From positions 38,501-102,500 of the forward strand of contig NZ_REFU01000003.1 of NCBI RefSeq assembly GCF_003688915.1: a DNA stretch of 64,000 nucleotides. The letters are read 5' to 3'. Under the pieces are notes generated by a model, which was given only the letters and a program-made list of their open reading frames with translations, searched no databases and was not told the origin of the DNA. The DNA is from Rhodococcus sp. SBT000017 (GTDB lineage: Bacteria; Actinomycetota; Actinomycetes; Mycobacteriales; Mycobacteriaceae). A program made the position numbers and the translations under genes. How positions within the stretch are numbered: position 1 is the stretch's first letter; each line of letters opens with the position of its first letter. Below are positions 54,991 to 64,000 of the stretch, in pieces.

Positions 54991-55761
54991 CTACTGAAAC
55001 GATCCCAGCGGAGCGCGATCCGGAGTGTCGAGCTGCCAGAACTGCCAGCCGTCGCGCTCCTCGACATCCCCACTGATATGTGTGGCTACCGCACTGGCAG
55101 CGACGGATGGATTGTCGAACCGGCGGCCTTCCATCGGTCCTGCGGTGATCTCCAGTCGCTGCGTCTCGGGATCGTAGCGGCCGCTGAGCCGATAGCCCTC
55201 ACAATCGGCAACCACCCGTACCCGGTTGTCGATCACTTCTTCTTCCACGGCTGCCTTGGCCGACTTACGAGGTGTCTTCACCCGCGGTGTACGAACCCAC
55301 GTCTGTTCGGGGCCGAGGTCGACCGATGTGTCCAACGTCGAACTCAGACCCAGCAGGTCCCAACGCTCGCTGCCGTGCAGCACTCGGTCCACGGCGATTG
55401 CGTGATGCCCGGTCCTGGTGCGGAGTGGCGAATCCTGGACCCAGAGGTCCACTTCTCCGCGGATGTCGGTAGCCATCTCTTCGGACGAGACCATGTAGAA
55501 GCGCGGCTCTTCGTTCGCGAGATCGACGAACACCCAATACGAGGATCCGGTGTCGTCACTCTCGAGCGATTCGTCCTGCCTGCGGGCCTTCCAATCACCC
55601 GTTACCTTCGATCGCACTCGGACTATGCACGACGACGTGCCGTCCATCGACCAGACCTGCACGGGATTGCGTCGCGATGTCGTCAGCCGCTCCGCGCGTC
55701 CACCGCGCTGTGCGACGGTTCGGATGAATGCCTTGATTCCCCGGTCGGATGTGTCTTCCAC
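54991..55761 (-). CDS. Unknown protein with nuclease-like N-terminus and RAMA-like C-terminus
   Basis: A 256-residue protein from GTG 55761 (GAAGGTGG upstream). I do not know the exact family. Residues about 5-135 look like a PD-(D/E)xK-type fold: CIVRVRSKVTGDWKA in place of the usual xVK motif, then YWVFVDLANEEPRFYMVSSE. Residues about 185-250 resemble the RAMA domain found with restriction enzymes and methylases: RRFDNPSVAASAVATHISGD ... DGWQFWQL. The catalytic lysine and acidic residues look altered, so it may bind rather than cut DNA. A charged linker joins the halves. Confidence 0.55.
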   Translation of the reverse strand: MEDTSDRGIKAFIRTVAQRGGRAERLTTSRRNPVQVWSMDGTSSCIVRVRSKVTGDWKARRQDESLESDDTGSSYWVFVDLANEEPRFYMVSSEEMATDIRGEVDLWVQDSPLRTRTGHHAIAVDRVLHGSERWDLLGLSSTLDTSVDLGPEQTWVRTPRVKTPRKSAKAAVEEEVIDNRVRVVADCEGYRLSGRYDPETQRLEITAGPMEGRRFDNPSVAASAVATHISGDVEERDGWQFWQLDTPDRAPLGSFQ

Positions 55762-55947
55762 GGATTGCCACCTTCAGCCTCGAGAGCGCCCCGTACTTAT
55801 GAAGAGAGGTGTTGCGACGGGTGGCGCTTGCACGACTCGGTTTCCCTCACCCTACTGCGTCAATGCGTGCTCGAGTAACCGCAGAACACCCCGCAGGACG
55901 AGTGCCGGTTACCGTGGTGACACCGAACTCGGCGAGGAGGTACAACC

Positions 55948-56232
55948 ATGACGGTCGAGATCACCCACGACGGTGCCGACCATCGCTTCGAGATCTATGT
56001 CGATTCCGAGTTGGCGGGCTACTCGGAGTACCTCGAATCGGACGGTTCCAGAACGTTTCACCACACCGTGACGCTTCCGCAGTTTCGCGGTCGAGGACTT
56101 GCCGCTGCCCTCACCGAATACGCTCTCGACGACACCAGCACGCAGGGACTGCGCGTTGTCCCTGCGTGCTGGTTCGTTCGCGACTTCATCGCAGCCGCGG
56201 GCGATCGCTACTCGCATCTGATGGAGCCCTGA
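55948..56232 (+). CDS. GNAT family N-acetyltransferase (YjdJ type)
   Basis: A 94-residue short acetyltransferase. TVTLPQFRGRGLAAALTEYA has the acetyl-CoA-binding loop (Q/RxxGxG/A form, QFRGRGLA), and LRVVPACWFVRDFIA the C-terminal segment with a conserved Pro-Xaa-Cys. GAGGAGG precedes the ATG. Substrate unknown; small GNATs of this kind are widespread. Confidence 0.88.
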   Translation: MTVEITHDGADHRFEIYVDSELAGYSEYLESDGSRTFHHTVTLPQFRGRGLAAALTEYALDDTSTQGLRVVPACWFVRDFIAAAGDRYSHLMEP

Positions 56233-56235
56233 CTG

Positions 56236-56451
56236 TCAGCGCCGGGACGACATCACCCCGACGCTGATCTCGGATTCCGATTCACAGTTGTTCGAGGCCA
56301 CTGTCTCCGCGGCCTCGGTCTCACGTGAATCTGCCTCTGCGACAGGTGTTTGAGCGGCTCGTTCCGCTGCAACCCGACGCCGTTCGTAGTTCTGCGCACC
56401 ACGCGCGACGCGTTGTCGGTGTTCGTTCAGGATCTGTTCGTAGTGGTACAT
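56236..56451 (-). CDS. Small hypothetical protein, charged and helical
   Basis: A 71-residue protein with GGAGAA before ATG 56451. The N-terminal half (MYHYEQILNEHRQRVARGAQ) is Arg/Glu-rich and helical; the rest is acidic and Ala/Ser/Glu-rich, probably disordered. No family recognised. Convergent with the GNAT gene, three bases apart. Coding status rests on the ribosome binding site and length. Confidence 0.5.
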   Translation of the reverse strand: MYHYEQILNEHRQRVARGAQNYERRRVAAERAAQTPVAEADSRETEAAETVASNNCESESEISVGVMSSRR

Positions 56452-56893
56452 CTGTTCTCCTACAACAAGAGTGGACGCCGAACACAGAGCATTGCTGTGC
56501 GGCGGAGTATTGAATCGATTGCGGCGTATCGACGGCCGGAACCGGCCGATTCAGCCGAAGGCTCACTCAGAGAGCATGATCGGCGCAAATCGCGAACCGA
56601 GAGCAGACGACTCGACGGCCTACGTAATTCGCTTCTGCTGCCATTGTCCACCTCCACGGTCTCTGCGATGTGCCTGTGTCACGATCATGCACGGCCACCG
56701 CGACGAACTCCACCGATTAAATTCAGCGCGCACGACGCACGAGTCGTTCGTACACCAATTCCCCTGGCGCAAAGGCTATTCCGCGAACAGTAAGCACTTC
56801 CGGACGACGAGGTGCGTAGACGACGACGGCTACGCTGCGCGGTGATATTCGTACCTACGGTCACCTGAGGCGCGGCCAAGACTCCGAGAGCCC
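56452..56893. other. Non-coding stretch left of the IS element
   Basis: 442 bases with no supported gene; open frames here lack ribosome binding sites and family sequence. It has several AT-richer runs unlike the neighbouring genes, consistent with accessory DNA. It leads directly into the first GC-rich repeat unit. Confidence 0.5.
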
Positions 56894-56981
56894 GCAAACG
56901 CGCGCGCGTGTGTCAGCTGCATGGGGAATGGGCAGTGGTCGGGTGGCGATTCTGCTCGCGTATCGCAAGTGCGCGCGCCTT
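56894..56981. repeat. GC-rich 91-bp repeat, unit A, split by the IS element
   Basis: Positions 56894-56981 plus 59411-59413 beyond the insertion rebuild a 91-bp unit, exactly the length of unit B (59471-59561) and identical to it at 78 of 91 positions without gaps. It begins GCAAACGCGCGCGCG and ends GCGCGCGCCTTTGC when rejoined, so its ends are inverted repeats. Confidence 0.85.
56978..56981. repeat. Target site duplication, left copy (CCTT)
   Basis: CCTT directly before the left IS terminus equals CCTT at 59407-59410 directly after the right terminus. Four bases fits the IS21 family. Confidence 0.75.
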
Positions 56982-57119
56982 TGACGGCGCTCAGTGAAAG
57001 TGCCCAGATCTGATCTCTGAAAGTGCTCACCCGTGTGGCTCCGCCAATGAGGGCGGGCCTCCTCCGATGCTGATGGTCTCTGACCACACACCAGCGCCCC
57101 GAAGGAGACCCGCGATCTC

Positions 57120-58493
57120 ATGCTTACATGGGAAGAGGACATGGAGATATCCGCACTGCACAAACGAGGCATGTCGATCTCGGACATCGCCCGCCATACC
57201 GGCCGCAACCGCCGCACCGTCCGCAACTACATCAACGGAACCACCACCCCAGGTGTGCGACGAAAGTCCACGACGGACCCGTTCGAGGACTTCATCGACT
57301 ACATCCGCTACCGATTCACCGAGGACCCGCACCTGTGGGCGGTCGCCCTGTTCGACGAACTGTTGGCCCTGGGCTTCGCACTGTCCTATCCGACGATGAC
57401 CCGCAAGATCCGGCAGCAGAAACTACGCCCGATCTGCCTGGCCTGCAGGACCGCAACCGACCGAGCCAACGCCATCATCGACCACCCACCGGGCGAAGAA
57501 ACCCAATGGGACTACGTCGATCTACCGAACCCGCCGACTGAATGGGGTTGGGGCAGAACAGCACACCTGTGGGTCGGCTCCCTCGCACACTCGGGGAAAT
57601 GGCGGGCGGTACTGACCCCGTCGATGGATCAACCACATCTGGTCGACAATCTCGACCGCGTTGTCCGCGCTCTCGGCGGCACCACCCGAGTCTGGCGTTT
57701 CGACCGGATGGCCACTGTCTGCCACCCCGAGTCCGGTGCGGTGACCGCCAGCTTCGCCGGCGTCGCGAAGTACTACGGGGTCTCGGTCGCGATCTGCCCA
57801 CCGCGGAGAGGGAACCGCAAAGGTGTCGTCGAGAAAGCGAATCACACTGCAGCACAACGCTGGTGGCGGTCGTTACCGGACATGAGCGTCGAGCAGGCCC
57901 AAGCGCATCTCGACAACTTCTGTGCCGCCATCTCCGACAGTCGCACCCGCCACACCCCGGACGGAACCAGCACTGTCGCCGACCTCGCAGCGGCCGAACC
58001 CCTGCAGGAACCGCCGGCGACGGCGTATCCGGTGATTCTCGGCGACAGTCGGACGGCGTCGCGGCAAGCGTTGGTGTCCTACCGCGGCAACCAGTACTCC
58101 GTCCCGCCGGAGTTGGCGTCCGCGCAGGTCACCGTCACCCGCCCCGTCGGCGGTAGTCATCTCGACATCGTCACCGCCTCCGGCATCACTGTCGCCAGGC
58201 ATGCGGTCGCCGCCGACGGTCTCGGCATGATCGTCCGCGACAGCGGTCATGTCGTCGCACTCGAACGGGCCGCGATGGCGACCGCGAACACCGGCAAACC
58301 GCACCGCCGCAAAGAACGGATACCACCCGGGCCTGATGCGCTCAGGGCGGCAGAAGTATTGCGTGGCAGCAGTTTCCATAGTACGAACTACTCGACAGGA
58401 GCAGCTGAAACCGATTCCGCGGCAGCATCATCGGATGTCATCGACCTCTCGGCCTACGAGCGGGCTGCACGGGGAAGGAACACTCTCGCATGA
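57120..58493 (+). CDS. istA: IS21 family transposase
   Basis: A 457-residue DDE transposase. The N-terminal HTH is GMSISDIARHTGRNRRTVRN. The catalytic residues are in QWDYVDLPNP (first Asp), VWRFDRMATV (second Asp) and RKGVVEKANHTAAQRW (Glu). The C-terminal part (YRGNQYSVPPELASAQVTV) matches the IstA beta-barrel region. Its stop overlaps the istB start (ATGA). No frameshift or stop interrupts it. Confidence 0.95.
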   Translation: MLTWEEDMEISALHKRGMSISDIARHTGRNRRTVRNYINGTTTPGVRRKSTTDPFEDFIDYIRYRFTEDPHLWAVALFDELLALGFALSYPTMTRKIRQQKLRPICLACRTATDRANAIIDHPPGEETQWDYVDLPNPPTEWGWGRTAHLWVGSLAHSGKWRAVLTPSMDQPHLVDNLDRVVRALGGTTRVWRFDRMATVCHPESGAVTASFAGVAKYYGVSVAICPPRRGNRKGVVEKANHTAAQRWWRSLPDMSVEQAQAHLDNFCAAISDSRTRHTPDGTSTVADLAAAEPLQEPPATAYPVILGDSRTASRQALVSYRGNQYSVPPELASAQVTVTRPVGGSHLDIVTASGITVARHAVAADGLGMIVRDSGHVVALERAAMATANTGKPHRRKERIPPGPDALRAAEVLRGSSFHSTNYSTGAAETDSAAASSDVIDLSAYERAARGRNTLA

Positions 58494-59344
58494 GTGAAAC
58501 ACCGAAAGGAGGTGCCGCTGCCGATCGACTTCCCGCACCGAACACCGCGGAAGCAGCGAGCCTTTACCAACGTTTGCGTGGCCATCTCGGGGTCCTCAAA
58601 CTCGCCGACGCCGCCGAAGCACTGCCGGCGGTCCTCGACCAGGCCGCGGCGGAGGAGCTGTCGATGACGGCGGCGCTGGAGCGGTTGCTCTCGATCGAGG
58701 TTGCTGCCACCGAAGCGCGGCGGTTGGCAGGCAGGTTGCGGTTCGCGTGCCTGCCGACCCCGGCATCGCTCGAGGACTTCGATTTCGACAACGCCGCCGG
58801 GGTCGACAAGAAGCTGATCGACGAGCTCGCGACCTGCAGATATTTGGAGACCGCTACCAATGTGCTGCTCATCGGCCCGCCGGGGGTCGGGAAGACGCAT
58901 CTGTCGGTCGGGTTGGCGCGGGCTGCTGCGCATGCCGGGTATCGGACGTATTTCACCACCGCCGCCGATCTCGCCGCTCGATGTCACCGGGCTGCGATCG
59001 AAGGCAGATGGGCGACGACGATGCGGTTCTACGCCGGGCCGACACTGTTGGTGATCGACGAACTCGGGTATCTTCCGTTGCCGGGAGAGGCGGCTTCGGC
59101 GTTGTTTCAGGTTGTCTCGCAACGGTATATGAAGACATCGATCGTGATCACCAGCAATCGTGGTGTCGGATCGTGGGGAACGGTTCTCGGTGACGACACC
59201 GTCGCAGCAGCCATGCTCGACCGTCTCCTGCATCGATCGGTAGTCCTCGATATGTCCGGTGATTCCTACCGGCTCCGCGATCACAACGCACGATCGGAGA
59301 AGCTCCGCAAAGCCGTCACCGGGACCCGTCAACCGCTACAGTGA
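58490..59344 (+). CDS. istB: IS21 family helper ATPase
   Basis: A 284-residue DnaC-like AAA+ protein. Walker A is LIGPPGVGKTHLSVGLA, Walker B LLVIDELGYLPLPGEAA, and sensor SIVITSNRGVGSWG. IstB binds DNA in ATP-dependent filaments and recruits IstA to the target. It starts within the istA stop and ends about 10 bases before the right inverted repeat. Confidence 0.95.
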   Translation: MSETPKGGAAADRLPAPNTAEAASLYQRLRGHLGVLKLADAAEALPAVLDQAAAEELSMTAALERLLSIEVAATEARRLAGRLRFACLPTPASLEDFDFDNAAGVDKKLIDELATCRYLETATNVLLIGPPGVGKTHLSVGLARAAAHAGYRTYFTTAADLAARCHRAAIEGRWATTMRFYAGPTLLVIDELGYLPLPGEAASALFQVVSQRYMKTSIVITSNRGVGSWGTVLGDDTVAAAMLDRLLHRSVVLDMSGDSYRLRDHNARSEKLRKAVTGTRQPLQ

Positions 59345-59406
59345 TCACCGCTACCGGGTGAGCACTTTCGCTGAGCGAAGTTGAGCATTTTCGATGAGCG
59401 CCATCA

Positions 59407-59410
59407 CCTT
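59407..59410. repeat. Target site duplication, right copy (CCTT)
   Basis: CCTT immediately after the right IS terminus, equal to 56978-56981. The bases TGC that follow (59411-59413) complete the right arm of repeat unit A. Confidence 0.75.
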
Positions 59411-59470
59411 TGCTTGGTCGACCGTCGCGGGCGCGTCGCGCCGCCACTCGGGTCCAGTCCCCCGGTGTCC

Positions 59471-59561
59471 GCAAATGCGCGCGCGTGTGTCAGGTGCGCG
59501 GGAAATGGTCGGTGGTCCGGGTGCGATTGTGCGCGCGTATCGCAAGTGCGCGCGCATTTGC
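59471..59561. repeat. GC-rich 91-bp repeat, unit B, intact
   Basis: Begins GCAAATGCGCGCGC and ends GCGCGCGCATTTGC, a perfect 14-bp terminal inverted repeat. The last 20 bases, GCAAGTGCGCGCGCATTTGC, are themselves an almost perfect palindrome. It is 86% identical to unit A. It would fold as a long hairpin in either strand. No protein is coded convincingly. Confidence 0.88.
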
Positions 59562-59626
59562 TCGGCCGTCACACGCGAGCACCGTAGGAGCCGCGTCTGT
59601 GTGCGGTTCGAGGCCCGCGGGTGTCT

Positions 59627-59693
59627 GCACGTGCGCGCGCGTTCGTCAGGTGCGCGGGAATTGGTGAGCGGTCGGGGTGCGATTGTGCGCGCG
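59627..59693. repeat. GC-rich repeat, unit C, truncated
   Basis: Matches the first 67 positions of unit B at about 58 of 67, beginning GCACGTGCGCGCGCG and ending TTGTGCGCGCG, then diverges. The right arm is lost, so the terminal inverted repeat is not kept. It lies 65 bases from the rRNA terminator hairpin. Confidence 0.75.
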
Positions 59694-59758
59694 CGGATGG
59701 CGGATGCGTGCGCGTTCGTCCGCGAGAGGGTGGTGTGGGTGTGGGTGGTTTCGAAATG

Positions 59759-59796
59759 CAGAATGGCCCCGGACCTGGTGGTCGGGGGCCATTCTG
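59759..59796 (-). terminator. rRNA operon terminator hairpin
   Basis: CAGAATGGCCCC (59759-59770) and GGGGCCATTCTG (59785-59796) form a perfect 12-bp stem with a 14-base loop, about ten bases beyond the 5S 3' end in the minus direction. It is followed by CATTTC, a weak U-run. Confidence 0.85.
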
Positions 59797-59806
59797 GAAT
59801 GTTGTG

Positions 59807-59923
59807 TTCGGCGGTGTCCTACTCTCCCACACCCTGTCGAGTGCAGTACCATCGGCGCTGGAGGGCTTAGCTTCCGGGTTCGGAATGGGACCGGGCGTTT
59901 CCCCTCCGCTATGGCCGCCGTAA
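59807..59923 (-). rRNA. rrf: 5S ribosomal RNA
   Basis: On the minus strand it starts TTACGGCGGCCATAGCGG, contains CCCGGTCCCATTCCGAACCC and GGTACTGCACTCGACAGGG, and ends in ACACCGCCGAAC. Length about 117. Ends are approximate to a few bases. Last RNA of the operon. Confidence 0.95.
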
Positions 59924-60071
59924 CTCTGCGAAACAGTTACACACGGAACACAACGGTCGTCTCCGATGACCACGTGTCGGTGGGTTCGGTGAACGATGTT
60001 GGTTCATTCAATTGTGGGTACAACCTGAAACGTGTGTTGTTTCAGATATTGCACAGTGGACGCGTAGCTTC

Positions 60072-64000
<3,929 letters not shown>

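Larger units (their letters stand above)
56982..59406. mobile_element. IS21-family insertion sequence, complete
   Basis: 2425 bp. Ends are 52-bp imperfect inverted repeats (56982-57033 and 59355-59406; 39 of 52 identical), starting TGA(C/T)GGCGCTCA and ending TGCTCACCCG. Each end has two copies of a GAAA(G/A)TGC(C/T)CA motif, the multiple transposase sites typical of IS21. A CCTT duplication flanks it. Both istA and istB are intact, so it may be active. It interrupts repeat unit A three bases from that unit's end. Confidence 0.93.

Noticed and set aside
56452..56893. Short open frames left of the IS as genes
   Set aside because: No ribosome binding sites and mixed, non-biased third positions; left as non-coding.
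59471..59720. Repeats read as a CRISPR array
   Set aside because: Units are 91 bp, adjacent or degenerate, without short uniform repeats and unique spacers, and there are no cas genes.
59394..59870. 158-residue plus-strand frame through the repeat units
   Set aside because: It runs through repeats, the rRNA terminator and antisense 5S; its internal peptide repeats only reflect the DNA repeats.

Overview
The window looks like the chromosome of a high-GC mycolic-acid actinomycete, most likely Rhodococcus or a close relative. The evidence is GC-rich third codon positions, F420-type and mycobacterial-style enzyme families, DUF3558 lipoproteins, a split N-acetylglucosamine phosphotransferase system, and an rRNA operon with no tRNA in the 16S-23S spacer and an actinobacterial extra helix in the 23S.

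Layout from left to right. 1-2953 (minus) is most of a large TPR protein ending in a CHAT (caspase-like) region that runs off the left edge. 3342-6181 holds a DUF2254 membrane protein, a MarR regulator and a short actin/Hsp70-fold protein. 6194-11582 (minus) is a complete valine/isobutyryl-CoA degradation operon. 11660-15246 (minus) is a SWIM protein plus SNF2 helicase pair, followed by an MDR oxidoreductase, a secreted HNH nuclease-like protein and an AroE-type dehydrogenase. 17894-22728 is a GlcNAc uptake and catabolism locus with separate EIIC, EIIB and EIIA genes and a GntR/UTRA regulator. 22814-34678 is mixed: a BenE-type transporter, thioesterase, APH-like kinase, proton-translocating transhydrogenase (three subunits), HIT protein, peptidase E, two DUF3558 lipoproteins, an FAD-linked oxidase, and two related small proteins of unknown function.

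34749-42946 (minus) is a tightly packed eight-gene operon for reductive pyrimidine (or hydantoin-like) catabolism: beta-ureidopropionase, dihydropyrimidinase, an LLM-family oxidoreductase, an NMT1-type ABC importer with two permeases, and a class III aminotransferase. 43045-48552 holds an ATP-dependent DNA ligase, a type B carboxylesterase, a lipoprotein and a sugar porter. 48621-51985 is a TPP riboswitch controlling tenA plus an ABC importer, a thiamine-precursor salvage operon. 52034-56451 holds an LCP cell-wall ligase, an azoreductase, a small HTH protein, a colicin-immunity-like protein, a putative nuclease-fold/RAMA-like protein, a GNAT and a small acidic protein.

56894-59798 is an accessory patch. 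It has three copies of a GC-rich repeat (two full copies of 91 bp, about 86% identical, with inverted ends), one of them split by an intact IS21-family element with 52-bp inverted repeats and a 4-bp target duplication (CCTT). The right end, on the minus strand, is an rRNA operon (16S partial, 23S, 5S, terminator). Most signals of special interest lie in this accessory patch, in the 54.4-55.8 kb pair, in the CHAT protein and in the pyrimidine operon.
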